Shown: positions 48,831-62,959, numbered from the stretch's first letter. The stretch is 64,000 nucleotides of DNA from Aselliscus stoliczkanus (GCA_033961575.1 CM066729.1:100714501-100778500), one strand, 5' to 3'. Made by a program: numbers and translations. The notes: a model not told the origin generated them from the letters alone.

Positions 48831-50580
48831 CTAAGAAATTTCAAAAAAGGTAAAATTATGTATCATGCACTGCTAACTCTTGCAATGAAATTATTACATT
48901 ATATAAAACTTCTGTCACATACTCTTTTAAAAGGTTTCAGCTACCAGACTATTGATCAAAGTTGTGGTATGTTCTAGCAAATTCTCATGTCCTGATGTTA
49001 CCTCATAACACACAAGTAGATGGTCTTTTTGAAATTGAAAAGAAGATTCAAGGCTATCGGGACAATAGAAAAGCAATCTCTAATGCTCTGTCTCAATAGG
49101 CCTGATTTCTGCACATGTTACGCCCCTGGCAATATACACATGTGCCAAATTCTTTCCTAATAGTCTGGATGCTACTTCCCCCAGGCTTAGCAAATGCCTT
49201 TAGTCTCATCACTGTTTAGATTAAGTCCTATTTTTTTTTAAAGCTTGCCTTCATTAGCTTCTTTTAATCAGCTTCCCCTTATTTTTCCTCCTCTAAACTC
49301 GATTTCATTTCTTATGTGTTCCACATGTTCACACACTCGATTATGCTCTGTTTTACAACACACTGTTGTATTATACATACAATTTTTTCCCTACGTAAGT
49401 TGCTTTGCCTGTAGGACTTACCACTTTAGTACTCAGTGGTAACATCACCTGCTCAGGCTCTGTCTACAGCCAGGAATTTAGTATTTTCCAATTTCTAGTT
49501 GAACTTAAACTTCATAATTAAGCAATGCTGCCATTTTAGGGAATGGTAGGTTCTCTGTCCCTAAAAGTCTGTGTAATGCACAGAAACACATTTGGGAACA
49601 TAATTGACTTTTATGTACAGAAGCCAGATGCACGGTGTGTCTCTGTGTGCTTAGGGAAGCAAGTTCATCTCATATATCACAGTAAGCATCTGCTCCACTA
49701 AATTTCACTGCCGGATACTCATCACGTTTAGGCAACAAAACACTTAGGGAAATAAAAGCTCTTTCTAATAACAAACAAAAAGGTACATTAGAAAGCTTTG
49801 TTAAAAAAAAAATCTTCCTCTATCAGTTAAGTCCAGATAGGAACTACTGAAAAATAAATAGAAAAACAAACAAATCATTATTGAAATATACTTTCTGATA
49901 GGGCATCTTGGCATCTACCTTGTATAAAATTTAGAGACAGTGATGTGGGAGTTTATATTTGAAAGGCTGCTTTCAACAGTAAAAGATGTGTTCTGAGGTT
50001 TCAATAAAACTTTGAAAATGTAAAAGTTCAAAAAGAACTAACAGAAAACACACTACACAAACATGAACCTGCAAATAGTATATTATAGATATATATATTT
50101 ATTTATAATGAATAAATTCACATTATAATTTCACTAAAATATTATGAATATCTCCATATAAATAATTTTCTATATTGTTTTTGCATTTTATTTATGAACA
50201 ATAGAGATTCCAATACAATTAGTGTTTCGCATGAGTCTCTTAATGTTTCCGGCCAATGTACTTTGTCCTTTTTTCTATTGAACTACTAATCTTTTCTTAT
50301 TGATTTGTTGGGACTATGTATATGTCAAATATATCAAATAAATTGCATATACTTTTCTCTGATTTGAAATTTGCTTTTTCAACTGAAGCATGATATCATT
50401 TGAAACATAAAAGTTTTCTATTTTAACAAAGTCCAATCCATCATTTGTTTTCCTTATTGTTTTTGTCCTTGTTAAATGCTGTACTTAGAGAAGCTGATTT
50501 TGCCCTAATAATACAAATAATATTTGCCTATGGGTTTTTTTCCATATATTTTGAGAGTTTACTTCATACCTACCATGGAA
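48831..50580. other. AT-rich intronic sequence, no gene seen
   Basis: Nothing recognisable apart from short A-rich tracts (49801-49811) and an L2-like pyrimidine-rich patch at 49240-49450. Confidence 0.4.
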
Positions 50581-50584
50581 TTAA

Positions 50585-50993
50585 TTTTTTTTGCTTTTTT
50601 AATATAAAATTTCGTTAATATACAATATTATATTGATTTCAGGTGTACAACATACTTATTCAGCATTTATATACCTAATGAAGTGATCACAATAAGTTTA
50701 GCAACCACCTGACACCATGCAAGGTTATTATATTAATGACTATATTCCGTATGCTATACATTACATCCGCATGACTTTTTTGATTTTCAAACTGGAAAAT
50801 TGTACCTCTAATTCCCCTTCACCTTTTTCACCCTCCCTCCATTTGACCCAGAAATTCCATTTCTGGGTGCCTATGCAAAGAAAATGAAAATACTAATTAA
50901 GAAAGCTATATGGACCCCTGTGCTCATTGCAACATTATTTACAATAACCAAGATATGGAAGAACCACGTATCCATTGATAGATGAATGAATAG

Positions 50994-51046
<53 letters not shown>

Positions 51047-51150
51047 GAATATTACACAGCAATAAACATAATGAAATCTTGCCATTCGCAACAACATGGA
51101 TGACTCTCGAGGGTATTATGCTAAGTGAAATAAGTCAGACAGAGATAGAA
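50585..51150 (-). mobile_element. L1 with 5' inversion (twin priming), inverted
   Basis: 50585-50830 is antisense L1 3' UTR (TTGATTTCAGGTGTACAACATAC, CACAATAAGTTTAGC). From about 50840 the sense strand of the ORF2 end follows (TTGACCCAGAAATTCCATTTCTGGG, CATTGCAACATTATTTACAATAACC, ACAACATGGATGACTC). The junction of opposite strands marks twin priming. Confidence 0.82.
50996..51043. repeat. (GT)n microsatellite inside L1
   Basis: 24 GT units replacing the TATATACA segment of the L1 ORF2 3' region. Confidence 0.97.
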
Positions 51151-51159
51151 TTCCTTTTT

Positions 51160-54100
51160 ATGAATGGTGCATTATGACTTTTTGCTACTATAAAATACAA
51201 ATAGCCTATAACTTGAACATCATTTTAGGAATTGTTTATCATTTTCCCACTGATTTCAAAGACTGTTTTTATCATATATCAGATTTTAAGTTTATTAAAA
51301 TCAATCAATATGAAATTATAAAATCATGCAAGTTTGAGCATAACAGCCAGCCCTCCTTCTCCACCACTGTTGCCCCGGCAGATGGATAGAGTAATTTCTT
51401 TCTTAGGGCTTAACTGTCTAACATCACATGGTTTAAATAACATTTGAACTACACAGAAACTTTAACTTCTAGTTCTGAACTATGTTCTAGCTCGACCAAT
51501 CTGTCCTGCACATTTGCCTTTGAGGATAGGGACTGGATTTTGTTTATGGCTATATTTCTAAGAATGAAATTTGTGTCAAGTACTGAAAACGGGCTGAGTA
51601 ACATCTCTTTAATGATTGGGGAGATTGATAAGCATCTGACTTTCTATTTCAGTGGAGCGTCACACTCTGACTCATTTTAACTGGCTTTTCTCTGTCAAGG
51701 ATAAAATCTTCCTTCACAGGTTTTCTCGTGCCCACATGAATGCGCATGTGCGCTTCACAGAGCCACACTACTTTCAAAATATCAACAAAGATTGCAAGAC
51801 ATTTGTTCTTTCTAGATGTCTATCCACAAAGAAAATAATAATAGAAAGCCAAAAATGTGAGGCTGGAAAGAGCAGAATATACATGATCAAATTACGAAGT
51901 CAAAATTTATCTAGCTCTAGCATATATATATACACACACATATATATTAATTTGTTGCCAATAAAGCGAGAAAAGTAATGGATGTAAAAATGAAACTACA
52001 CAATATGCATATATATCACATGTACTCATTTTCATGATGGAGACATGCATACAGATGAGTGTGACTATATATGCAAAATATGCCATCTGTTTTGTATTAA
52101 TAATACACACATACACGTACATATATACACAACAAATAGGAATGATCTGCATAATAATCTCATTTCTATTCATTTCCTCAAATAAAAACTGAAGAGATTT
52201 TTAAGTCAAAATCAATTATTCATTTAGAAGTGTTTTTAACCATTATCTCTACCTTTATCCTCATTTTTATGGCTCCTTAGATTGCCATCTTATGACTATT
52301 TTGTCGTAATTTTATGTATTTGAAACAGTCTCCTAGGAAATTCATTCTTTGGCTAAGACCTCTAGGATTGATTTTGTGTGAATGTGTGTATGCAGGAACA
52401 CACTTGACAAAGAAAGGTCAATTGCAAAAATATGCATATACATATCAAAAAGAATAATGAAATTCCTGAAAAAAATTAGCTATACATTTTTGTGTTAATA
52501 AAATCAATATAATATATTTCTTGGTAGTAAACCTGTTTGTTTTCATTCTACTTGCTTCCGTCTGAAGTGTCACATTGGTATAATAAAGTGATAATTTGAT
52601 ACTTTACTATGGTAAATATAGAATGATCCAAAAAAAAGAAATAAATAAATTAGTGAGTTCCAAAAAAATATATTTTTGATGGATTAAATAATTTAAAGTT
52701 GTCGGTCAGTGGTACAGCAAGGTGAAAAAAGGATGAAAACTGAAGTTTCAAGGCCAACAAATAACAATAATGATGTTGTATTCTGTGCATCAATCACCAT
52801 TACCACAAATGTTTGATACCTAGATGGCCAAATATTTCACATACAGCCTTAATGGTGATTAATAGATGTGCCATAGTTCTGAAACTAAAATGAGACTTTG
52901 TAGAACGAGTGATATTCAAAAACATTTTGAAAATGTATGATTTCTACATCTGGAAATACTGTTTTTGTCAATGTTACCTATACAGATATTGATTTTATTT
53001 ACCTTATACTTAGGAAATACAGTTTTAGTAAAATGTTTTCAGATTTGCCGAATACAGTGTGTGAGGTAACTGTGACTATAAAGTAATCTACAACAAACTC
53101 TGGTTGTATAGATTTGCCAGTAATGGCAACAAAAGTTACCTTGTAATGTCATTGTTTTCCCCACAATGCTCAGCAGCACAACCCATTCTTCTCTCTAGAT
53201 AATTGATGCATAGTCTCTAAGTCAAGTCCTGTGCTGAGGGGCCACCTCAGCACAAGCCCTCTAGCCTTACTTTCCAAATGGAACGCAGTTCAGAAGTGCC
53301 CCTAAGCTGGAGGTCTAGATCCACTAGTATAAAGTACACACCTATCGCAAATATTGAAATGCCTCATTTTGCAAATTCAGAACTATTGGAAAAACTGAAT
53401 TGAATTTTGAAAAATTGTTTCAGGACACTGTAAACTCTATGAAATAAATGATGCTGGGATGAGATGACTTTACATTCCATCCAGCCTATCAACTCATGTT
53501 TTCTCATTACTTTTTCCACATAGTCACAGCTACCAACAATAGATTTACTTTTAAATTTCATTATTGGGTTATTCCACAGTAAATTATCTCAGCAGCACTT
53601 CTGATGTTTCTGCTCTCTTGTTCTATATAATCTCTGTACTTTTAAATGAGTTCATTTTTTATTGAAAACGCCCTGACTCTTATTCTTGTAAAGCCATCAG
53701 GTCTTCCTATATGCAGTATAAGAGCAAACATTCATTAGGCCTGTGATCAAAGTAGAGAGAAAATTAATCATGTTATTTTCCTATCAATTAATAACAGCAA
53801 CATCCTTTCCTGTCCTCAAATCTAGTGCTATGAATAATAAGTTATCCACCCAGAAAGAGTTGGTTGCATGAGCAATAAGGGAGACAACCAGCAGTCTCAT
53901 ACCCACACTGAGACATGTCCACACACACTTGCTTCCACAGCCAAAGTAATGCCATATGTCCCCAGTGATGTGGGTGGACAAAAGTAACAGTTGGCCTGCT
54001 AAAGGGGACCATATGTACAGCCATCCTTTTTACTTATGGTTGCTGAAAACTCAGTTGAAGTCCATGATGTGAGGAAAAGCATGGCTGGAGAAGATGTAGA

Positions 54101-55465
54101 CAAAGGCCATCAGTAGGAAAAAAGACCATTGACCTTGGTCCTACAACTAGTAGATCTCTGGAAATGGAAGTTAAAAATATGCTTGCTCATTACTCTTCTC
54201 ATTCAGAGTTACTTAAAAATCAAAAGAGTTCGTTAGTCCAATCCCACCTTCCCTCACGAATGTGCAAAAAAATGGATGTACAGTCCCTTATCATAAATGA
54301 CTACTCATAGTTATCCTTGGGGAAGTCTATGCTATACAAACATCTCTTTGTTTTGAGCTGGATCTTCATAAAAATTATACTGATTCCTTTACATTGAAAA
54401 TATTAAAGAAAGTGAAAAATACAAACTTAAAGTACCTGAGTTTCTGGGAAGCAAAGAGATGGCAATAAGGCAGAACTGCATTCCACACACCTACCTTTTA
54501 CCAGGTAAAAGAAAAATATGAATTTGGGGTGATTATAACAGCTATCTCAACAAGGATTTCCTTTGGAATTTCCACAGTTGCAATGATCATTGAGCTGTTG
54601 TACTGACAATAAAATTTACAGTTTTAAGGTCATCCTTAATACTGAGATCAGATAACATAATTTACTTTTCTCTTAATGGCTTCTTTTTGACAAATGAGAG
54701 AGCTTTTAGGAAGGACAATGCTCCCTGCACAACAACCAGTAAAGCATGTCACATCCATTTACAACATAGTTTTAAGAAAAATGAAGGACAAACTTGTGAG
54801 GCAGCAAAAATTCGTTTGCATTAAATTAATGTGAACAGCACATTTCAAATTCCCTTTGGCAACAATGGTGTATGGGGGGAGAAATAAATCCATCTTATGA
54901 AATGGTCCTGTTTTGGGTTACAGAAAGATTTGAAAAGCTGACATGATCATAATTAAATTTCTCCCAGAAGTCTAAAATATTCAAAACGCACATTTGTGAG
55001 AGGACCAATTATTATGGAATCACTGTCTGACATCCATTTGAAAATTATATTGCAAAGTTTAAAAAGAGAACCAAGCTTTCTTATATGGACTTGGCTTTGT
55101 AAAGAAGAAGGAAACTTCATAAATAAGAACTGCTTTAAGAACTGTTTGAAAGTAAGAAATCAAAGGTACTGATCTATGCAATTTGAATCCAAGTAATCCA
55201 GGTATGACTTTGATCAATAATGGGTTTAATATTTTTGATCCTAGACGTGAAAATATCACTTACATTTTACTAAAACTAGATTTAATACATTTAATACATT
55301 TGTAAGGGAGTTTAATTGATAAGCATCTGTGTTAGTCAGGAATATTCTCCATCAATATTTTCTAGTGGATCTTAAAAAATTGATGTCCCCAAATATATAC
55401 TGTTTTTCCATGGGGAAAAATCACATTAAATTTAGGGCATTAGGACACAAAAACACTATTACAAT
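51160..55465. other. Intronic sequence with few repeats, no gene seen
   Basis: About 4.3 kb in which I recognise no transposon. AT and AC tracts lie at 51921-51950 and 52105-52130. Open frames of 60-108 codons are unsupported. Confidence 0.45.
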
Positions 55466-55467
55466 TT

Positions 55468-55943
55468 GTGATAGGCTGACTAATGGCTCCCAAAAATGTG
55501 CTCCTAATCTCCAGACCCTGTGAATGTATTACTTTACATAATTAAATGGACTTTGCGGATCTGATTAAGGATTTTGAGATGGGGAAATTATCCTGAATCA
55601 TCCATGTGACCCCAGTGTAATCACAAGAGTCCTTGAAAGAAGGATGGAGAAGGATTCAGAGCTAGAGGAAGAGGTAATGTGAAGCTAGAAACAGAAATGG
55701 GAGCTACGCATCTTAATAACTGAGGAAGGGGCCAAAAGCCAATGAATTAAGAAAAGCAGTAAAAAGCAAGAAAGCAGACTCTTCCCTCAGCCTCCAGAAG
55801 GAACCAGCCCTGCAGACATCTTGATAAGCCCAATGAAACTAATTTTAGAATTCTGACTTGCAAAACTGAAAGGTAGTAAACTTGCATTGCTTTAAACAAT
55901 TAAGTTGTGATAATTTCTTAGAGCAGCCATAGGAAACCAATAT
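55468..55943 (+). mobile_element. Ancient LTR-like repeat (ERV/MaLR style)
   Basis: TGATAGGCTGACTAATGGCTCCC, CTAATCTCCAGACCCTGTGAATG, GATTTTGAGATGGGGAAATTATCCTG, and the end TTTCTTAGAGCAGCCATAGGAAACC follow a common mammalian LTR-type repeat as I recall it. No viral coding region. Confidence 0.55.
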
Positions 55944-56274
55944 ACCATTATGGTAGGCGAAGGAAAGGAAACAAAACAGTGAGAACTTGAGAGATCTCTG
56001 GGGAAAAAAAATAAAGTGTTAAATTCAATAACAGGATTTATCTTGGTAACTGTATTATATGTTACTTGTTTACATATTGAGCCACATTATTAAAGCCATT
56101 GTTATGACCATCCAATCAATATGAATACACTGCTATGTCTAATTTAGAAATGGAAAATTTCTATTTTAGCCTTCCTATAATCCCATGCAGATGGCCTTGG
56201 TTATCCCTGTATCTGAGAGCTAATATCTTCATGTAAGAATCTTCCTGTTTAGAAAACAAGTTTACATGGAAACA

Positions 56275-56740
56275 AAAAGTGTCCTTCAATAAATGATTGG
56301 ATAAAGAAGATGTGGTATATATACACAGTGGAATACTACTCTGCCATAAGAAAAGACGAAATAGTGCCATTTGCAACAAAATGGGTGTATCTTGAGATTA
56401 TTATGCTAGGCAAACTAAGTCACTCAGAAAAAGTTGAGAATCATATTATTTCACTGATATGTGGGATATAAAATTGAAAGCAACAAAGGAACAAGACAAA
56501 CAATAAAGACACAAAAACTCATAGACACAGACAATAGTTCAGTGGTTACCAGAGCTGGGAGTGGGTAGTAGATGAGGGTAAACAGGATCAAATATATGGT
56601 GATGGAAGGGGAACTGACTCTGGGTGGTGAACACACAATGTGATATATAGATGATGTATTACAGAATTGTACATCTGAAACCTATGTAACTTTACAAACC
56701 ATTGTCACACCAATAAACCTTAATTTGAAAAAAAGAAAAG
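56275..56740 (+). mobile_element. L1 3' end
   Basis: Continuous sense L1 from ORF2 (AAGATGTGGTATATATACACAGTGG, GAATACTACTCTGCCATAAG) through the 3' UTR (GAACTGACTCTGGGTGGTGAAC) to CATTGTCACACCAATAAACC and an A-rich tail. 5'-truncated, stops throughout. Confidence 0.9.
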
Positions 56741-56744
56741 AAGT

Positions 56745-57344
56745 TACATCTGAAATTAAATCCTATTAAGCCAGTCTGGGAACAGTACCTAAAAGATTCA
56801 AAGGTTGCTTTTTAAGAACGCTACTAGGAGTGAGTTTGTGATGCTACCTTTGCCAACAGAATTAAAATTAACTTGAAAGATTTTCAAAGCAATTAAAAAT
56901 ATGGTGCCCATTTTTTCCCCTTATTAAACATAAATCATTGCCCAACTCTCCACTGCATTTATGTTAATTAGATGAAGTCTGGACAAGAATTATGCTACCA
57001 CAAATAGAAAAATCATTTAAATAGAAAAATCTCACTTACTGCTGACAGAATGACAGTATAAAACTGTCAAGGGTGGGAAGAAATTTGTGGGATAAATATG
57101 TCCCTTTCATTATCAAAACTTGTCCTGAGACCTAGCAGGCTTCTCTTCAAATGTTTATGCACAGTAAAAGTTATAAAAAATAATCTTTCTACTTTTGTAG
57201 AGTTTAATGGTTACAGACTATCAGAAGAGAAGTAGGAGATGGGAATGTTCTCTGAAAGATTGACATTGAATTTAAAATGGGAAATCACGAACTTGGAAAT
57301 AATATGTAGAATATCTCCACAGCAATATGTGGGAGGGCAAGAAA
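56745..57344. other. Intronic sequence, no gene seen
   Basis: No recognisable element. Confidence 0.45.
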
Positions 57345-57530
57345 AAAATATTTATTGAATATCTACCATGTGTTAAGTTCCTTACATAAATGATTTTATT
57401 GAGTCTCCTTAACATACCAACAACTCTTCAAAGCAGGCATTTTATTCACAGTTTGTAAATAAGAAAAACAAGGCCACAGAAAGGGAACTGGGTCAACACC
57501 ACACAGCTAATTAAAGGTAAAACTAGGGTA
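57345..57530 (+). repeat. MIR SINE
   Basis: TTATTGAATATCTACCATGTGTTAAGTTCC, ATTTTATTGAGTCTCCTTAAC, GTAAATAAGAAAAACAAGGCCACAG and CACCACACAGCTAATTAAAGG preserve most of the MIR consensus. A second, more decayed MIR-like copy may follow at 57545-57680. Confidence 0.85.
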
Positions 57531-57680
57531 AATGTAATAGCAATAATAACCTCACCTTAACTGGACCTGGGACTATACTAACAGGCAAAATATGAATAAA
57601 GAACCTATAAGGTAGACACTAGTCATCTCCCCATTTCATAGAAGAAGCAACTGAGGTAAACACAGGTTATATCATTGATT

Positions 57681-58700
57681 TCAAGCTCATGCAACTCACC
57701 AGAGGCAACTTCAAAGTCATATCTAAAAGACATTTTATTACCCCAAAATGCATATATATTATTTCCAGGCATAGCTGAGATAAATCTTGTTAACCGTAAG
57801 TTAGTGAAACTTGATAACTGTGTTATAATTTATCTTTATTATTACTGAGTTTAAAAATTACTGAACTTCACTTGTCTTTTGCAATTTCACTACTTATTCA
57901 TATGACAATTCTACAAGAAAAATAAAGTTCAACATATGCGTCATTTTTGGTTGCAAATTTTGGAGCACAATTAATACATGGCACATCATGCTAAACTACT
58001 ATTTTATTCTGGAATGAAAAAAAAAGGAAATGTTTCACTCAGTAAAAAAAATAAGTGGATTGTTCATTCCTATACCTATAATACAATTCATTAAGTGTAT
58101 ATTTGTATAAAAAAGCATAATTTTCTACAACTCCTCCTATGCTTAATACCTTTGAATGTTTGGTTCAACAAATCAGAATATTCCATGAATGATATATGAC
58201 AAAATTTTGTTCAGCACTTCTGCTTTTTGTTTCCTATCAGCCCATTTTAAGAATCAAAAACCTGTGTTAAAGTCAATATTCAAAGACCAATTCCTCTACC
58301 ATTTCTTAGTGGCTCTTAAGGTATGAATAAAATGTGTTTTTCCAGTTACTCTGGCACTGAAACAAACTGTAGTGAAAATTGTGGTGGCCAACCATGTCCA
58401 TTGTTCATATGTCTCCATATTTTTCTGCATGAAACCTGTTCTAATACTCCTTTATGCCATTAGTGTCACTACAAAAGGAGATAAAGAATGAATCTCATAA
58501 TGAACAAACATATACAGTATACATTAAAACTTAAGACGTTCAATCATCTCCCTAGTATCCCTCGGAGTTATTCATGGCAAAATGAGCAACGAAGTGAATA
58601 CCACACTTTAAGGAAAGTAAAGCACATAATTTAATTCATACCTCTGCCAATTTTTATCCAAGGAAGCATGACCCTTTCACATATGTGAGAGAAAGAACTC
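57681..58700. other. AT-rich intronic sequence, no gene seen
   Basis: No recognisable element. Confidence 0.45.
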
Positions 58701-58704
58701 ACTT

Positions 58705-59375
58705 TTTTTAAAACTTTTTTATTACTATTATTATTATTATTAGTTACAGATATACAAAACAATGCAATAGTTATCTTTTCCACTCCTTACAAAGTGACTA
58801 CCCCCCTGCCCCCCCACCCCCGATATCATACATATCTATCACAATTCCATTGACTCCATCCCCACACTATACTCCACATCCCATGACTATATATGTGTTA
58901 AATTATAGTTGACATATAATATTATTCAGCGGCAGCTTCAGATGTACAGTGCAGTGGTCAGGCCTCTACACGGTCCATGAAGTAGTCTCCCTAAAGAGAA
59001 ATGAGTCCTTCTGATCCCCTAAGAAAAATATTTACAACCTTATTGATTATATATTCCCTAAACTGTCTCTTCTGTCTCTGCAGTAATATTGTAGCTACCA
59101 GTTTATGTTGCCTTGTCCCTTCCCCTTCTCCCTCATGCTTATTCCCATCCCATCTAGCAATCATCAGTTTTTTCTGTGTCTCTAAGACTATTTCTGTTTA
59201 CATTGCTTGTTTATTCAGTTCTTTAGATTCCACATATAAATGAGATCATATGGTATTTGTCTTTCTCTGACTGACTTATTTCACTTAACATAAGGTTCTC
59301 TAGGTCCATCCATATCGTTGCAAATGGTACAATTTCTTTCTTTTTTATAGCTGCATAAATGAATCTTCATGATAT
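58705..59375 (-). mobile_element. L1 3' end, inverted
   Basis: It starts with TTTTTTATTACTATTATTATT (reverse tail with (ATT)n) and CAGATGTACAGTGCAGTGGTCAGG, continues with CCACATATAAATGAGATCATATGG and CTGACTGACTTATTTCACTTAACATAAG, and ends in ORF2 3' sequence. A poly-C patch lies at 58801-58820. A diverged subfamily relative to the other copies. Confidence 0.82.
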
Positions 59376-60139
59376 ACTCCAGCGGCAGGAATTGTCACTA
59401 CTCCCCCCACACCTTCTCAGCTCTCACTATTCTCATGTCTCTGGGTCAGACCACATCCGGGACTAAGCAGTGACTCTGCCCAAAGGTTTTCCTGGGTCAC
59501 CAGAGCTGGCTCAGCCTGTACACAGGGTTCTCCACAAATTCTAGGACATTAAGGGCCCTCTTACCCATCCTGAAGCAACCCTTAATCAGTAATGGAAATT
59601 TATGGGAGAAACTGCCCCATCCCCTTGCCCCTCAGCTAGGATAACGATGGTGCATATTCTGTACTGCCTCACATGGTTCTCTAACAGGATTGAGCCCTAC
59701 TGGTGCATCTTATTTCTGACTTACTACATGGCACACAGATAACTAGAAATTGATTGGGTATTTTACTGTAATGTATGTGTAAATCTCTCTTGATCAGGAA
59801 TGTCTGTAGATAAATATTTCTACATAGAGATATACTATGGTCCCTATTCCTGAGGGAGGGGAAATGATATATCTCTTCCTCTTATCTTTCTCTCTCCTTC
59901 CTTCCTCACTCAGCTGTCTATCTGCAAGAATTGCAAAGGAAGAGAAATAAAGCTTTAATCAGCACTCTGTCAGAAAGATTAAAATGATAAGGAGCATCAC
60001 ACACACCATGGGTTCTGAGAGGAGAGGAGCTTTTGAGATTCCAGAAATATTATTTTAAGCCCTCCTTTTAATGCCAGGGCTGAGGGAGCTGGTAAGATGG
60101 TCAAGAGCCATTAGAGCTTATTATCCTGATGCATTTAAG
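59376..60139. other. Unclassified moderately GC-rich sequence
   Basis: 59380-59720 is richer in GC than its surroundings (CCACATCCGGGACTAAGCAG, GGTCACCAGAGCTGGCTCAGCC). It may be an LTR or other repeat directly upstream of the inverted L1, but I cannot place it. Confidence 0.35.
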
Positions 60140-60152
60140 AATACCTGAGCTA

Positions 60153-60500
60153 AGGCCGGCCGAATGGCGCTTTGGTTAAAAGTTGGCTTGGGACGCCAGC
60201 TCTGAGCAGCGGGGCCCCGGTTTGGATCCCACATATGAGGGCCAGTGTCACTGTGCCCTGTACAGCTAAGATGATGAACAACAGCTCCACCTGGAGCTGG
60301 GCTGCCGTGAGCAGCCATCCAATGGCTGGTGAGCAACTGCCTCAGCCGGGAAGTGATGTCCTCCTCTTCATGGGCCAGTGAAGTGATGTCCTCCATAACT
60401 ACACTGAAGGACAAAAGCACAGCAACTTGTCGGTTTCCCTTCCCCGATTCCTCAATGCTGTTCCCTTCCCCAATTCCCCAATAAAATCTTTAAAAAAAAA
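60153..60500 (+). mobile_element. SINE family B, long form
   Basis: AGGCCGGCCGAATGGCGCTTTGG head, CAGCTCTGAGCAGCGGGGCC, GGGCCAGTGTCACTGTGCCC, then CTCCATAACTACACTGAAGG and CCCCAATAAAATCTTT plus poly-A. The exact 13-bp duplication AATACCTGAGCTA flanks it (60140-60152 and 60501-60513). The 99-codon antisense frame at 60121-60420 is part of it. Confidence 0.93.
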
Positions 60501-60833
60501 AATACCTGAGCTATGAGTGTCCATGGAATTCTGCAAAATGAGATGCAAAGTTGCGTACCACATCTTTAGTTCCCAAATACAACTAAGAGATGTATGTAAC
60601 ATGGAAAAAAGTTACAAAACTGTATGAGACTCCAAGAACTTTCCTATCCAGAATGTATTGCTCTTGCTCATTTTCTTCCCACATGCCTAAACTCTCTGCT
60701 GACCTTGCATGCACACACAAACACAACACCTCCACCACCACCTAAAAATAAAAACACAAAGTATCTTTGGAACTCAAATGGGCTCTTGCAGAGTCTATGT
60801 ACAACAGATTTTTATCACTTAAGAATGAAAAGG

Positions 60834-60971
60834 GGGCTGGTAAAGAGCTCACTCAAGAGTGTGAGCTGAGCTCTGAGCAACAGCAGTTCGATGCCCAGCC
60901 TGAGCTGAGCAGCCGCTGAGCTGCCAACAGGTAGCAGGATGGCTCAGCTAAAAAACAAACAAACAAAAAAA
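60834..60971 (+). mobile_element. SINE family A
   Basis: GGGCTGGTAAAGAGCTCACTC...GAGCTCTGAGCAACAGCAGTTC...GCAGGATGGCTCAGCTAAAA with an (AAAC)n/poly-A tail. The exact 13-bp duplication AAGAATGAAAAGG flanks it (60821-60833 and 60972-60984). Confidence 0.9.
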
Positions 60972-60984
60972 AAGAATGAAAAGG

Positions 60985-62959
60985 AACAAAAAAGATGAAT
61001 CAAGGTTATAGGTTTTTTCTCTCAAGAGCTATAATCATCTTACTTTGAACCAGTCCATATCAAGACACCAAAACACTCATGGAATATATGTAGCTTGGAT
61101 AAATTTTTACGAATGTATTCATATATTAAGGGTAAAACCATTCAATTCCTAACTCTCCTCTTCTCAGAAAACCTATATTATACATACATTACCTTCCAAT
61201 CCTCTCAAGAAATCTTAAAGATTATTGACTGTGAAGTCTGGCAGTTTACTGTGAAAGCAAGTTGTAGCTGTGTTTCATGTTCACACCAAGCAGTTTTAAA
61301 ATGCATCGAAATGTGGACTGCTTTCTATCTTGATTACAAGACATAAATTATTCCCAAATATTCTTGGTAAATACTGACTGAGTTTACCGTTCCATCCACT
61401 CTCATTAAGGAGGACTCCAGTTCAGCTTCTAAGAGTTCAGAAGTTATTTGAAGGTGAAGAGCATATGAGTGTAGCTTTGCACCAGTATCTTCTATACAAA
61501 AGAGTAAAACCAGTCTTAAAACCAGAAAAATAACAAGGAATATTTTAAGGTATTTTTACATAAGGCAAATTCAAATATTACTGCTGCAATAAACTCAACT
61601 GAAAGCAGTCATCCAATTTTTGGGAAAAGAACTGAACTTGAAGTTAAACAGTGTCTGCCTGCTTAAATTACTGGTTAACAACACAATAATTACAGAAATT
61701 GAGGAAAATTAATCCCTCTATGATACAATCTCTCACCTAAAATAAAAAAACTGGAACTGATATTACTGTTCTCTCTAAACTTCTGTAAGAAATTAGAAAT
61801 GGAATATATGAAAACCTGCCTTATAGGAGTAGATACACAATAAGTAATTGTTGAATGCAAACAGATGTTAAAGGATGAAGAGCAAAGTAAAAGATTACAT
61901 TTTACTTACTAAAACTGTAGATGCTATATCTCAATTTGAAAAACTAATAAGCTCTCTGAAGGATAAAATGACAGTAGGCCCCTATAGAGAATGTAGTAAG
62001 TTTTTATCCCTCAACTTGGCTCTGATATTAGCTAAATCTATAATTTGTATATGTCACTACTATTAAAATGCACAGTAGCCCACATGACTATTAGTACACC
62101 CACTGATTCTACTGAAAAGTATCCAGCAAGGCCCATGGAATGAGTATCAAATTGAAAAACAAAAAATTGTTGCCCTAACCACCTAAAAGCAAACCATTTA
62201 GAATACTCTTGTGACTATGATGTTTATAAATTAGTGCTACTAGTCAGAAAGCAACTTCTAAACCAAATAAAATTATAACACGCCTTAGGAATTTTGCCTC
62301 TCACAGATACACACATTAGATTAAAAAAAGAAAAAACTGAAGCAAATGTGAAAAAAATTAAATTAAGGAAGTTCTGTGGGTAATGTCCATAATTTCATTC
62401 CCAGAATTTCTTCATCAATCACTTTCCCCAAAGTCCTTCCAGGAAAATAAAGTTGCTCTTCTCTTAATGTGAACTCACCACTTTCCCCATACCATTTTCA
62501 GAATGAGACATATATTTCCTGTCAGACACTTAAAGGTTGTACTGTCAAAGAAATCCAAAATGGCAATAATTTTGGAACAAAGGATGAAGAGGAGATGAAG
62601 AAATCAACATGGCTTTTAAACTCAATTACTGTCACATTTCTGAGTCTATCCAGAGAGCCTTAAGTCCCCTGCCTTAATAAGGATACAGAACAAAAAAACC
62701 CTCCAGTTACTTCAAGGGTTACCCCCTGGTAGATAAATCTGGGTTAAAGAAACACCACTCTCCATTTAGAAGGCAAGCTTGTGCTGTCCCATTGAATAAA
62801 TACCCAGACTCCCTACTTGCACACCTTTCAAATCCTTTGCCCTGGCTTGGAAAATTGAGCATGAGCCAAAGAGAAGGCGGGACAGGAGGACAAAATGGGC
62901 TGCCACAAAAAGAAATGACTATTTAGACGGCTTATATATAAACACATATAAGAGGAAAT
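60985..62959. other. Proximal part of intron 1, no repeats recognised
   Basis: About 2 kb just downstream of the proposed first exon in the gene's direction. No coding exon or transposon seen. GC rises from about 62640 toward the CpG island, and AAGGCGGGACAGG at 62874-62886 is Sp1/E2F-like. Confidence 0.45.

Noticed and set aside
62931..62955. TATATATAAA box beside the CpG island
   Set aside because: It is downstream of the proposed minus-strand exon, and no plus-strand exon with a donor follows it; it may be chance AT sequence.
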